Positions 47,710-56,245 of a DNA stretch of 64,000 bases are shown here, piece after piece. This DNA comes from Microcella alkaliphila. Its GTDB lineage: Bacteria > Actinomycetota > Actinomycetes > Actinomycetales > Microbacteriaceae. Within the stretch, counting starts at the first letter, position 1. Each line of letters starts with the position of its first letter. Position numbers and translations under genes: made by a program. The stretch covers positions 62,001 through 126,000 of the forward strand of contig NZ_SGXT01000018.1 of NCBI RefSeq assembly GCF_004216855.1. The letters run 5' to 3'. The notes below the pieces were generated by a model. The model did not search any database. It was not told the origin of the DNA and worked only from the letters and a program-made list of their open reading frames with translations.

Positions 47710-48816
47710 GTGCCCGACCCCCGCCCCTTCGCCCCCGAGCTGCTTGCCGACGTCGTCGCCCTGACCGCCGCGATGTGCGACATCGAGAGCGTCTCCGGCA
47801 ACGAGACGCAGCTCGCCGACACCATTGAGGCGACGCTCGCCGCCCACGCCCCGCACCTGGAGGTGATGCGCGACGGCGACGCCATCGTTGCCCGCACGCA
47901 GCTCGGCCGCGAGCAGCGCGTCATCATCGCCGGGCATATCGACACGGTGCCGGTGAACGGCAATCTGCCGACGACCCGCGTCACCGACCCCGACGACGGC
48001 GACATTCTCGTCGGCCGCGGCACCGTCGACATGAAGGGCGGATGCGCCGTCGCCCTCGCTCTCGCCTGTCGCCTCCCCGAGCCCGCCGTCGACGTCACCT
48101 TCGTCTGGTACGACCACGAGGAGGTCGAGGCGAGCCTGAACGGTCTCGGCCGCCTCGCCCGCACGCGCCCCGAGCTGCTCGCCGCTGACTTCGCCGTCCT
48201 CGGCGAGCCGTCGAACGGCGCCGTGGAGGGCGGCTGCAACGGCACTCTGCGCGCCGACATCACGACCCGCGGCCGCCGCGCCCACTCGGCCCGCGCCTGG
48301 ATGGGCGTCAACGCGATCCACGCCGCCGCGCCGATCCTCGAGCGACTTGCCGGCTACGAGCCGCAGACGGTGACGGTCGACGGCCTCGACTACCGCGAAG
48401 GGTTGAACGCGGTCGGCATCAGCGGGGGAGTGGCAGGGAACGTCATCCCCGACGCGTGCACGGTCACCGTCAACTACCGCTTCGCCCCCTCGCGCTCGGT
48501 CGCTGACGCTGAAGCGCACGTGCGAGCGCTCGTTGACGGCCTCGATGTCGAGGTCACAGTCACTGACTCTGCCTCTGGCGCCCGCCCCGGTCTGGATGCT
48601 CCGCTCGCGGAGCGCTTTATGGCGGCGGTCGGCGGCGCCCCCGCCCCGAAATACGGCTGGACCGATGTCGCGCGCTTTAGTGAGTTGGGAATTCCTGCTG
48701 TGAATTACGGCCCCGGCAATCCATCGCTCGCCCACGCCGATGACGAGCGGGTGCCGATCGCGCAGATCCGGGACGTGGAGCGCGGATTGACGGCATGGCT
48801 CTCAGCGTCGATTTAG
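47710..48816 (+). CDS. dapE: Succinyl-diaminopimelate desuccinylase
   Basis: 368 residues, M20 metallopeptidase family. Zinc ligands and catalytic residues are seen in IAGHIDTVPVNGN, GRGTVDMKGGCAVAL and WYDHEEVEA. It releases succinate to give L,L-diaminopimelate. The GTG start has a leaderless-type promoter. Divergent from dapD, which acts earlier in the same pathway. Confidence 0.95.
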   Translation: MPDPRPFAPELLADVVALTAAMCDIESVSGNETQLADTIEATLAAHAPHLEVMRDGDAIVARTQLGREQRVIIAGHIDTVPVNGNLPTTRVTDPDDGDILVGRGTVDMKGGCAVALALACRLPEPAVDVTFVWYDHEEVEASLNGLGRLARTRPELLAADFAVLGEPSNGAVEGGCNGTLRADITTRGRRAHSARAWMGVNAIHAAAPILERLAGYEPQTVTVDGLDYREGLNAVGISGGVAGNVIPDACTVTVNYRFAPSRSVADAEAHVRALVDGLDVEVTVTDSASGARPGLDAPLAERFMAAVGGAPAPKYGWTDVARFSELGIPAVNYGPGNPSLAHADDERVPIAQIRDVERGLTAWLSASI

Positions 48817-48835
48817 CGACGGAGCGATAACCGGG

Positions 48836-48841
48836 GATAAT
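48836..48841 (+). promoter_or_regulatory. Possible -10 of the DUF3117 gene
   Basis: GATAAT with TTTAGC 18 bases upstream (48812-48817), giving a leader of about 35 bases before ATG 48880. Confidence 0.4.
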
Positions 48842-48879
48842 AGGAAGCGGAATTTTCGTCTCGAAAGGGGAACGACACT

Positions 48880-49047
48880 ATGGCAGCCATGAAGCCCAGG
48901 ACCGGCGACGGACCCATGGAGGCTGTCAAGGAGGGTCGCCTCATCATCGTTCGAGTGCCGCTCGAGGGCGGCGGTCGACTGGTTGTCTCCGTCAACGACG
49001 CGGAGGCCACCGAACTGCGTGACGCGCTGAGCGCGGCGATCTCCTAG
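48880..49047 (+). CDS. DUF3117 small protein
   Basis: 55 residues beginning MAAMKPRTGDGPMEAVKEGR and ending ELRDALSAAIS. The sequence matches the highly conserved actinobacterial DUF3117 family (like M. tuberculosis Rv1211 neighbours); function unknown. AAAGGGGAA precedes the ATG and an excellent terminator follows, so this is a single-gene transcript, probably well expressed. Confidence 0.93.
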   Translation: MAAMKPRTGDGPMEAVKEGRLIIVRVPLEGGGRLVVSVNDAEATELRDALSAAIS

Positions 49048-49056
49048 ACCGAGTGC

Positions 49057-49083
49057 ACCCCCGGCCGACTGGCCGGGGGTTTT
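49057..49083 (+). terminator. Rho-independent terminator after the DUF3117 gene
   Basis: Perfect 10-base arms ACCCCCGGCC / GGCCGGGGGT with a GACT loop, followed by TTT. Confidence 0.9.
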
Positions 49084-49112
49084 CTCGTGTCCGGGCTCGC
49101 TCGAGCCGCGAC

Positions 49113-49745
49113 TCAGGCCGAGCGCTTGACGAGCTGCAGCAGGCCGTCGCCCACGGGCGAGAGCGCCACGTGCACGGCGGGCGACTGCGACAGTTCGGCG
49201 ATGATGCCGCGGCGGTCGGTGGTGACCTGCTCGCGCTTCGCCGGGTCGGCGACCGTGTCGCGCCAGAGAGCGTGCGGCACCAACACGACGCCTCCCACCC
49301 GCACGAGACGCAGAGCGTGCTCGAGCAGGTCGAGCAAGCCCTTCGGGTCGGCGTCGACGAGCACCACGTCGTAGCTCGACTCGTTCATGCGCGGCAGTAC
49401 CTCGGTCGCGGCGCCGGTGATGAGGCGCACGCGCGACGCGGGATGCCCGGCATCGCTGAAGAAGCGGCGGGCCGCCTGCTGGTGGTCGGCTTCGATGTCG
49501 ATCGAGGTGAGGTGCGCGTCGGGCGCGCCCCGAAGCATCCAGAGTCCACTGACGCCGACGCCGGTGCCGATCTCGATGATGGTCTTCGCGCCCACGGCGG
49601 CGGTCGTGAAGGCGAGGTGCGCACCCGTCGCGGGGCTCACCGGATCGGTGCCCAGCTCGTCGGCGGTGACGCGCGCAGCGGCGATCACGTCGGGTTCGAC
49701 GACGGAACCCTCGACGTACTTCCAGGACAGATCTTTGCTCGGCAC
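49113..49745 (-). CDS. SAM-dependent O-methyltransferase (COG4122 type)
   Basis: 210 residues, beginning MPSKDLSWKYVEGS. SAM-binding motif I is IIEIGTGVGVSGLWML; post-I is LTSIDIEADHQQAARRF; the Asp-rich VVLVDADPKGLLDLLEHAL follows. The family includes catechol/caffeoyl-CoA-type methyltransferases; the substrate is unknown. GTG 49745 has GAGGAGG upstream. Mycobacterial homolog Rv1220c also lies near tatB and mrp. Confidence 0.9.
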   Translation of the reverse strand: MPSKDLSWKYVEGSVVEPDVIAAARVTADELGTDPVSPATGAHLAFTTAAVGAKTIIEIGTGVGVSGLWMLRGAPDAHLTSIDIEADHQQAARRFFSDAGHPASRVRLITGAATEVLPRMNESSYDVVLVDADPKGLLDLLEHALRLVRVGGVVLVPHALWRDTVADPAKREQVTTDRRGIIAELSQSPAVHVALSPVGDGLLQLVKRSA

Positions 49746-49809
49746 CTCGGGCCTCCTCGTCGGCCCAGCCTAGGGGGAACCCCTCGGTTTCCCTGGCTAT
49801 TCTGGGGAC

Positions 49810-50202
49810 GTGTCCTTCGGCCTGACGTTCGAGAAGCTTCTGCTCATCGGGCTCATCGCCGTGCTCATCATCGGCCCCGACCGTTTGCCGGCGCTTGCCG
49901 CGCAGTTCGCCCGGCTCATTCGCAGCCTCCGCGATATGGCGAACGGTGCGAAAGAGCGCATGCGCGAGGAGATGGGGCCCGACTACGACGACGTCGACTG
50001 GAAGAAGCTCGACCCGCGGCAGTACGACCCTCGCCGCATCATCCGCGAAGCGCTGCTCGAAGACGAGGCTCAGCCCGTGCGGCCGGGTGCCGCGGCCGGG
50101 GCGGCAACCGTCACCGCGCCGAAGCGCGAGTCGGCGTACGCCCAGCGTCAGCGGTTGCAGAGGGAGGGTCGCCCCGCGCCCTTCGACTCCGAGGCGACCT
50201 AG
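49810..50202 (+). CDS. tatB: Sec-independent protein translocase TatB
   Basis: 130 residues. A single N-terminal membrane helix with Glu8, then the hinge IIGPDRLPALAAQFARLIRS and an amphipathic helix, with a charged C-terminal tail. It receives twin-arginine preproteins together with TatC in the inner membrane. Leaderless-type start: TATTCT at 49798-49803, six bases before GTG. Confidence 0.93.
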   Translation: MSFGLTFEKLLLIGLIAVLIIGPDRLPALAAQFARLIRSLRDMANGAKERMREEMGPDYDDVDWKKLDPRQYDPRRIIREALLEDEAQPVRPGAAAGAATVTAPKRESAYAQRQRLQREGRPAPFDSEAT

Positions 50203-50240
50203 CAGCCTGGCGCCGCGGTGCCCGGGCGCTCCTGAGGCGG

Positions 50241-51170
50241 TTAGCGCCGGTGCGCGGGGTGCGCGTACCGGGCGGAGACGCGTCGCCCCTCGAGCTCGAG
50301 CAGCTCGATGACGCGCCGCACACTGGGCCGCTCCGCCCGGTCAGCGCGCAGTAGGGCCGTGATCTGTCGTTCGGCGGGGATGCCCGTGATGGGCCGGGTC
50401 ACGATGCCGCTGTCGTGGATGCGCGTCGTGTACCGCGGCAGGATCGCCAAGCCGATTCCGGCGGCGACGAGGCGTTCAACGAGCAGGTTGTCCATGATGC
50501 GTTGCACGACCCGCGGTGCGCGGCCCGTCGCTGCGGCCAGCCCGTCGAGCACTTTGTCGTAGGGGTAGCCGACGGGCGCCCCGATCCACTGCTCGCTGAC
50601 GAGGTCGGTGGGTTTCAGCACGGCGCGCTCGGCCAGCGGGTGGTCGAGTGGCATCGCGATGTCGAACGGTTCGGTCATGAGGGTGACGGCGCGCAGCCCG
50701 TCACGGGTCCAGTGCTCGGGAATTCCTTGCGAATCCGCCAGCACGATGTCGTAGTCGGGGGTGAGGCTTGCGAAGTCGGGCCGGTCGAGGTCGTGGTCGG
50801 TCACGACGACCTCGAGCCCGGGCTCGTCGTCGAGCATCGTGAGCAGGCCGGGCAGCAACATTTGGCCGGCCGTGGGGAAGGTGCTGAGGCTCACGGTGCC
50901 CTGTGGCAGCTTCGTGAACTCGCTCCACAGCGCCTCCGCGGCTTCAATGGCGGTGGCGATCTGCCGGGCGGTCGCAGCGAGTGCCTCGCCCGCTCCGGTG
51001 AGCTGGATGCCGCGGCCCACGCGCTCGGTCAGCGGCACGCCGGCCTCGCGTTCCAGCACCTTGAGCTGCTGCGACACGGCCGACGGCGTGCGGTGCGTGG
51101 CGGCGGCGACGGCGGCGACCGAGCCGCGGTCGGCGAGTTCCCGCAGCAGTTCGAGCCGGCGCACATCCAT
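50241..51170 (-). CDS. LysR family regulator
   Basis: 309 residues. N-terminal HTH (RRLELLRELADRGSVAAVAA, SAVSQQLKVLEREAGVPL), then a substrate-binding-type sensor domain (about 90-300). The ligand is unknown. The ATG has TAGCGT six bases upstream and lies inside a palindrome, suggesting autoregulation. Divergent from a 36-residue membrane peptide gene. Confidence 0.92.
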   Translation of the reverse strand: MDVRRLELLRELADRGSVAAVAAATHRTPSAVSQQLKVLEREAGVPLTERVGRGIQLTGAGEALAATARQIATAIEAAEALWSEFTKLPQGTVSLSTFPTAGQMLLPGLLTMLDDEPGLEVVVTDHDLDRPDFASLTPDYDIVLADSQGIPEHWTRDGLRAVTLMTEPFDIAMPLDHPLAERAVLKPTDLVSEQWIGAPVGYPYDKVLDGLAAATGRAPRVVQRIMDNLLVERLVAAGIGLAILPRYTTRIHDSGIVTRPITGIPAERQITALLRADRAERPSVRRVIELLELEGRRVSARYAHPAHRR

Positions 51171-51186
51171 GTAGTAACGCTACATG
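51168..51186. promoter_or_regulatory. Palindrome over the lysR start codon and -10 box
   Basis: CATGTAG-TAACG-CTACATG: 7-base arms and a 5-base centre. On the minus strand it contains TAGCGT, six bases, then ATG. It is a likely LysR operator (T-N11-A type). Confidence 0.6.
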
Positions 51187-51280
51187 ATTAGTTCAGAAAC
51201 AATAGCTTGTTCTTTAGCGTTGTCGGCGGTTCACTAGAGGTGTTCAGGACGCAGTACCCGCCTCGAAGGAGCAGATCGTT

Positions 51281-51391
51281 ATGACCGCCGGAATCATCGT
51301 CATCGCAGCGCTGGGCGCGTGGGCCGTCGTCGCGAGCGTGGTCGTCGCTGTGCGCGATGGCTACCGCCGCGTTCCGACGCTCGCTGTCTAA
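51281..51391 (+). CDS. 36-residue membrane peptide next to lysR
   Basis: Sequence starts MTAGIIVIAALGAWAVVASV and ends RRVPTLAV, with one membrane helix and a short basic tail. GAAGGAG lies 9 bases before the ATG. Possible promoter TTCAGA-N17-TAGCGT (51192-51220). Similar peptides next to LysR genes are familiar in Microbacteriaceae (recollection); function unknown. The following 132 bases to 51523 hold no gene. Confidence 0.65.
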   Translation: MTAGIIVIAALGAWAVVASVVVAVRDGYRRVPTLAV

Positions 51392-51523
51392 GGGGCATCC
51401 CGTATCGCGCCCTCGTGGGCGTGATCACCGCGAGAGCCGTCTGTGCTCGAGCCCACCATTCCAGGGGTGGGGTCGGGCCCAGGCGGCTTTCGTCGTTGAC
51501 GGGCGGCGCCGGCGACCGCGGGG

Positions 51524-52678
51524 TCAGCGTGGCGTGACGCCGAGGGGCCGCCCGGCGAGCCCTCGCCCGCGCCGAGCCACGGCGGCCGCCAGCTCGCGAA
51601 TCGCGGCGCCCGCCGCGTCGCCCTCGTTGGTCACGATCGGGATGCCCTGATCGCCTCCCTCGCGCAAGCCCACCGACAGGGGCACACGCGCGAGCAGCGG
51701 CACGTCGAGGCGGGCTGCTGTGTCGTCGCCGCCTCCCGAGCCGAACAGCTCGAGCACGGAGCCGTCGGGCTGGGTGAGTCCCGCCATGTTCTCGACGACC
51801 CCGATGACGGTCTGCCCTGTCTGCCGGGCCACAATCGCGGAGCGCTCGGCCACATCGGCCGCCGCCTTTTGCGGCGTGGTGACGACGATGACCTCGGCGT
51901 GCGGCAGGAGCTGCCCGACCGAGATGGCGACGTCACCCGTTCCGGGCGGCATGTCGATGACGAGAACGTCAAGGTCGCCGAAGTACACGTCGGTGAGGAA
52001 CTGCTCGACCGTGCGGTGCAGCATCGGCCCGCGCCACGACACGGCGGCACCGGGGTCGACGAACATGCCGATCGAGATGACCGCGACGTCGTGGGCGCGC
52101 GGCGGCATGATCGCCTCGCCGACGCGGGTGGGCTTCGCGCCCTCGATGCCGAGCAGCCCGGGAATCGAGAAGCCGAACACGTCGGCGTCGATCAGCCCGA
52201 CCCGCAAACCGTGCGCCGCGAGGGCCACGGCGAGGTTCGCCGTGATGGTCGACTTGCCGACACCGCCCTTGCCGCTCGTCACGGCGATCACGCGGGTGGT
52301 CGAGTCGGGGGTGAAGGGCATGCGGGCCTTACCGCCGCGCAGTCGGGCGATGAGCGCATCCCGGGTCTGCCGGTCCATGACGCCGACGTCGACGGCGACC
52401 TCGTCGATGCCGTCGACGCGCGCGGCCGCCTCGCGCACGTCGCGTTCGATGCGGTCGGCGGCGGGGCAGCCGACGATGGTGAGCTGCAGGTCGATCTCGG
52501 CGCGCGTTGTGCCGGCATCGCCCTCGACGACCCGCACCGCCGGAATCATGTCGAGCTCGGTGACCGGGCGCCGCAATTCGGGGTCGATCACTCGCGACAA
52601 GGATGCGCGCACAGCCTCCTCGAGAGAAACATTCACCGAACGGTCACTCGAGTCAGAGGTGTCGGATGCGGCAGGCAC
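51524..52678 (-). CDS. Mrp/ApbC-type P-loop iron-sulfur carrier protein
   Basis: 384 residues. N-terminal MIP18/DUF59 domain (about 10-95, ASLSRVIDPELRRPVTELDM), then the P-loop VTSGKGGVGKSTITANLAVA and the VIDMPPGTGDVAISV motif. It probably delivers iron-sulfur clusters to target enzymes. The C-terminal CxxC that binds the cluster in bacterial ApbC is replaced (ENMAGLTQPDGS), a state I recall for other actinobacterial Mrp proteins. The GTG at 52678 is chosen because TAGCCT lies six bases before it; GTG 52684 is the longer alternative. Confidence 0.92.
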   Translation of the reverse strand: MPAASDTSDSSDRSVNVSLEEAVRASLSRVIDPELRRPVTELDMIPAVRVVEGDAGTTRAEIDLQLTIVGCPAADRIERDVREAAARVDGIDEVAVDVGVMDRQTRDALIARLRGGKARMPFTPDSTTRVIAVTSGKGGVGKSTITANLAVALAAHGLRVGLIDADVFGFSIPGLLGIEGAKPTRVGEAIMPPRAHDVAVISIGMFVDPGAAVSWRGPMLHRTVEQFLTDVYFGDLDVLVIDMPPGTGDVAISVGQLLPHAEVIVVTTPQKAAADVAERSAIVARQTGQTVIGVVENMAGLTQPDGSVLELFGSGGGDDTAARLDVPLLARVPLSVGLREGGDQGIPIVTNEGDAAGAAIRELAAAVARRGRGLAGRPLGVTPR

Positions 52679-52714
52679 ACCCACAGGCTAGCGACGCCTG
52701 ACAGAATGGGAGCC

Positions 52715-53233
52715 ATGAGCAACGCGCCCGGACTCTTTCGTCGCGCCGGCGCGGCCACCCAGCGGGTGCCGCGCGGCGACGTGCTGGGCACGTACGACAC
52801 GTACGCCGACGCCATGCAGGTCGTCGACCGGCTCTCGAAGGCCGAGTTCGACGTGAAGCGCCTCGCGATCGTCGGCCACGACCTCACCATGGTCGAGAAC
52901 GTCACCGGCAAGCTCAGTTACGGCCGCGTCGCCTTCGGTGGTGCCGCCACGGGTGCGTGGTTTGGTCTGTTCATCGGCCTCTTGCTCGTGCTGTTCTCGC
53001 CCGACCCGCAGTTCGAGTTCCTCGCCGCGGCCGCTCTCGTCGGCGCGGGCTTCGGCCTCGTGCTCTCGGTCGTGCAGTATGCGCTGCAGCGTCGCCGACG
53101 CGACTTCACCTCGACGAGCCGCGTCGTCGCATCACGCTACGAGATCGTCGTCGAGCCCGGGTTCGTGACCCGGGCGCAGCATCTGTTGGCCGAGGGATCC
53201 GCCGACGCGGATCCCGCGCCTCCTAAACCCTGA
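52715..53233 (+). CDS. General stress protein 17M-like membrane protein
   Basis: 172 residues. The N-terminal domain (about 23-60, LGTYDTYADAMQVVDRLSKA, then VKRLAIVGHDL) is of the GSP17M type. Two membrane segments follow (GAWFGLFIGLLLVLF and LAAAALVGAGFGLVLSVVQY), then a basic tail. Function unknown. A CAGAAT box ends seven bases before the ATG. Divergent from mrp. Confidence 0.85.
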   Translation: MSNAPGLFRRAGAATQRVPRGDVLGTYDTYADAMQVVDRLSKAEFDVKRLAIVGHDLTMVENVTGKLSYGRVAFGGAATGAWFGLFIGLLLVLFSPDPQFEFLAAAALVGAGFGLVLSVVQYALQRRRRDFTSTSRVVASRYEIVVEPGFVTRAQHLLAEGSADADPAPPKP

Positions 53234-53248
53234 GCCGCCCCCGACCCC

Positions 53249-53273
53249 GCTCGCGGCACCAGACGCCGCGAGC
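53249..53273 (+). terminator. Hairpin before mgtE
   Basis: 9-base arms GCTCGCGGC / GCCGCGAGC and a 7-base loop. It probably ends the stress-protein transcript. No magnesium riboswitch was recognised. Confidence 0.6.
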
Positions 53274-53321
53274 ACTACCGACACGTGCGCCCCGCGGGGC
53301 GCGATTTCCGGGAGGTGTGGA

Positions 53322-54650
53322 ATGACCGAGGATCTGCAGGACCTGATCGAGAAGCGCGACGTGCGCGCGGCGGCGCAGTGGCTGGCCGACCACGCTCCCC
53401 ACGAGATCGCCGACGAGTTGACGCGTCTGCGCGCCGTCGACTCGGCCCTCGCCTGGCGGCTGTTGCCGAAGGGCCGCGCGCTTGAGGTGTTCGAAGAGCT
53501 CGACTCGACCCAGCAGCAAGAGCTGCTCGGGGGCATGCGCGACCACCTGTTCGCCGAACTCGTCGAAAACATGGACCCGGACGACCGAGCTCGCCTGCTC
53601 GGTGAGGCGCCTGCCGGGTTCGTGCAGAAGGTGCTGGCGGGGCTCAGCCCGCGCGAGCGGCGCATGACCGCCGAACTGCTTGGCTATCCGGCCGGCTCGG
53701 TCGGCCGCGTGATGAGTCCCGAGATCATCTCGGTGCACGACACGACGACCGTCGGCCAGGCGCTCGCTCGTCTGCGGGCGCGCGCTGAGCACGCCGAGAC
53801 GATTGACCTCGTCGCGGTCGTGGATGCGTCGCGCGCGTACCGGGGAACGGTCGCGCTCAAGCAGCTCGTCCTCGCCGACCCCGAGCAGGCCGTCATCGAC
53901 ATTGCCGACGACGACCACCCGATCGCGCACGTCGACGACGAGGCGGAGGCCTCAGCGCGTCTGCTGCAGGAGTACAACCTGACCGGCCTGGTTATCGTCG
54001 ACCGCGAAGACCGTGTGGTCGGCATTCTCACCGTTGACGACGCGCTCGAGATCATTGAGGAGGCCGACTCGGAAGACATCGCGCGTCAGGCCGGTGCCCT
54101 GCCGAGTGCTGGCCACTATTTCTCGTCGAGCGTCTGGCGGCTCGCAGGCCTGCGCGTCGTGTGGCTGTTCATCCTGATCGTCGCCGCGGCACTGACCGTC
54201 TCCGTGCTGCAGATCTTCGAAGACTCGCTGGAGCAAGTGACAGCGCTCGCCCTGTTCATCCCGATGCTCGTCGGCACCGGCGGTAACGTCGGCGCGCAGG
54301 CAGCGACCGCGGCCGTGCGTGCCCTCGCGCTGGGCGAGGTGCGCCCGAGCGACGTGCTGCGCGTCGCCTGGCGCGAGTGCCGCGTGGGGCTCTTGCTCGG
54401 CGTCAGCCTCGGCATCGTCGCGCTGGCTATCGGCTCGATCGTCGTCGACTTCTCCGTCGCGACCGTCGTCGGCATCTCGGTCGTGCTGATCTGTGCCTGG
54501 GCGGCGACCGTCGGCGCATCCATGCCGCTGCTCGCCCGCGCCGTACGGATCGACCCGGCCGTCATTTCCGCCCCCATGGTCACGACCCTCGTCGACGCGA
54601 CGGGCCTCATCATCTACTTCCTCGTCGCGGCGGCCGTGCTCGGGCTGTAG
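53322..54650 (+). CDS. mgtE: Magnesium transporter MgtE
   Basis: 442 residues. N-terminal superhelical domain (about 1-125), two CBS domains (about 130-245, MSPEIISVHDTTTVGQALAR, GLVIVDREDRVVGILTVDDA), then five membrane segments (about 270-442) with the pore motif FIPMLVGTGGNVGAQAATAA. It is a Mg2+-gated channel in the inner membrane. GGGAGG precedes the ATG. Confidence 0.95.
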   Translation: MTEDLQDLIEKRDVRAAAQWLADHAPHEIADELTRLRAVDSALAWRLLPKGRALEVFEELDSTQQQELLGGMRDHLFAELVENMDPDDRARLLGEAPAGFVQKVLAGLSPRERRMTAELLGYPAGSVGRVMSPEIISVHDTTTVGQALARLRARAEHAETIDLVAVVDASRAYRGTVALKQLVLADPEQAVIDIADDDHPIAHVDDEAEASARLLQEYNLTGLVIVDREDRVVGILTVDDALEIIEEADSEDIARQAGALPSAGHYFSSSVWRLAGLRVVWLFILIVAAALTVSVLQIFEDSLEQVTALALFIPMLVGTGGNVGAQAATAAVRALALGEVRPSDVLRVAWRECRVGLLLGVSLGIVALAIGSIVVDFSVATVVGISVVLICAWAATVGASMPLLARAVRIDPAVISAPMVTTLVDATGLIIYFLVAAAVLGL

Positions 54651-54656
54651 AGCGCG

Positions 54657-56195
54657 CTACTCCTCCTCGTCGCCCCATTCGGGCGCGCGGCCGGCGATCC
54701 ACTCTTCGACCTCGTCGGCGGTGCGGGGGATGAACGCTGACAGGTTCTCGGCGCCGTCCTCCGTGACGAGGATGTCGTCTTCGATGCGCACGCCGATGCC
54801 GCGGAACTCCTCCGGCACGGTGAGGTCGTCGGGCTGGAAGTACAGTCCCGGCTCGATCGTGAACACCATGCCGGCCTGCAGTTCGCCATCGAGGTAGAGG
54901 TCGCGGCGGGCCTGCGCGCAGTCGTGCACGTCGATCCCGAGGTGGTGCGAGGTGCCGTGCACCATGTAGCGGCGGTGGTAGCCAGCGTCGGGCTTCAGCG
55001 ACTCCTCCGCGCTGACCGGCAGGAAGCCCCACTCGGCGGTCTTCGCGGCGATGACGGCCATCGCGGTGGCGTGCACCTCGCGGAACCGGATGCCGGGCTT
55101 CACGATCGCGAACGCCGCATCGGCGGCCTCGCGCACCGCCTCGTAGACCATGCGCTGCACGGGGCTGAAGGTGCCCGCGACGGGCAGGGTTCGCGTGATG
55201 TCGGCCGTGTAGTAGCTGTCGAGCTCGACGCCGGCGTCGATGAGGATGAGGTCGCCGGGCAGCACGGGCCCGTCGTTGCGGGTCCAGTGCAGGATGCACG
55301 CATGCGGGCCGGAGGCGGCGATCGTGTCGTAGCCGACCGTGTTGCCCTCGGCGCGGGCGCGCCGGTTGAAGGTGCCCTCGACGAGGCGCTCGCCGCGGGC
55401 GTGCTCGATGATCTGCGGAAGGTCGCGCACGACGTCGTTAAAGCCCTGCGCGGTCGCGGCGACGGCGCGGCGCATCTCGTCGACCTCGTACTCGTCTTTC
55501 ACGAGCCGCAGTTCGCTCACGTCGCGGGCGAGTTCGTCGTCGCCCGCCGTGTCGACCCCGGCGCCCGCGGCCGCGGTGCGGAAGCCGCCGACCAGTCGCG
55601 CGGAATCGACGCGGTCGGTGAGGCGAGCATCCGCCTCGCGCACCACAAGCGTTGCGTCGTCGACGGCGTCGAGCACGGCGTCGAGTTCGCCGAGACCGCG
55701 GGCCTCGAGCGCGAGGTCGACGGCGACGTCGTCGCGGCTTGGCCGCGGGCCCGTCCAGAACTCGCCGATTTCGGGGTTCGCGTAGAACTCGTCGGAGTCG
55801 CGCCCCGCCGCCTCGCGGAAGAACAGCACCGCCTCATGGCCGTCAGCCGTGGGCTCGAGCACGAGCACGCTGCCCGGCACGGTGTCGCTGCCCCAGCCGG
55901 TGAGGTGCGCGAAGGCCGAGTGGGCGCGGTACGGGTAGTCGGTGTCGTTCGAGCGCTGCTTCGCCGGGCCCGCCGGAATGATCAGCCGCTGGCCGGGAAA
56001 CAGCGACGAGATGCGCGCGCGCCGCGCCGCCGCATACACAGCCTGCTCGCGGGCCTCGCCCACGCCTGCCGGGCGCTCGGCCCAGCCGCTTGAAATGAAG
56101 TCGCGAAACTTCTCCGACCCGGGGGTGGTGGATCGGTTCTCGGTCGCGCGAGGAGCCTCAGTGGTTGCCTTGTCGGTCTCAGCCATGCCGACCAT
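54657..56195 (-). CDS. pepP: Xaa-Pro aminopeptidase (aminopeptidase P, M24B)
   Basis: 512 residues. N-terminal AMP_N domain (about 60-200), then a pita-bread fold with metal ligands in LILIDAGVELDSYYTADITR, HGTSHHLGIDVHD, FTIEPGLYF and GIGVRIEDDILVTEDG. It removes N-terminal residues before proline. ATG 56195 or ATG 56186 may be the start; neither has a strong ribosome site. Confidence 0.94.
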   Translation of the reverse strand: MVGMAETDKATTEAPRATENRSTTPGSEKFRDFISSGWAERPAGVGEAREQAVYAAARRARISSLFPGQRLIIPAGPAKQRSNDTDYPYRAHSAFAHLTGWGSDTVPGSVLVLEPTADGHEAVLFFREAAGRDSDEFYANPEIGEFWTGPRPSRDDVAVDLALEARGLGELDAVLDAVDDATLVVREADARLTDRVDSARLVGGFRTAAAGAGVDTAGDDELARDVSELRLVKDEYEVDEMRRAVAATAQGFNDVVRDLPQIIEHARGERLVEGTFNRRARAEGNTVGYDTIAASGPHACILHWTRNDGPVLPGDLILIDAGVELDSYYTADITRTLPVAGTFSPVQRMVYEAVREAADAAFAIVKPGIRFREVHATAMAVIAAKTAEWGFLPVSAEESLKPDAGYHRRYMVHGTSHHLGIDVHDCAQARRDLYLDGELQAGMVFTIEPGLYFQPDDLTVPEEFRGIGVRIEDDILVTEDGAENLSAFIPRTADEVEEWIAGRAPEWGDEEE

Positions 56196-56245
56196 TGTTC
56201 CACCGCGCGCCCCGACGAGCGCCGACCGCTCCGGATGCGCGGGGC

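Noticed and set aside
53233-53321. Possible magnesium riboswitch before mgtE
   Set aside because: Only 88 bases with one simple hairpin; none of the conserved M-box segments are visible.
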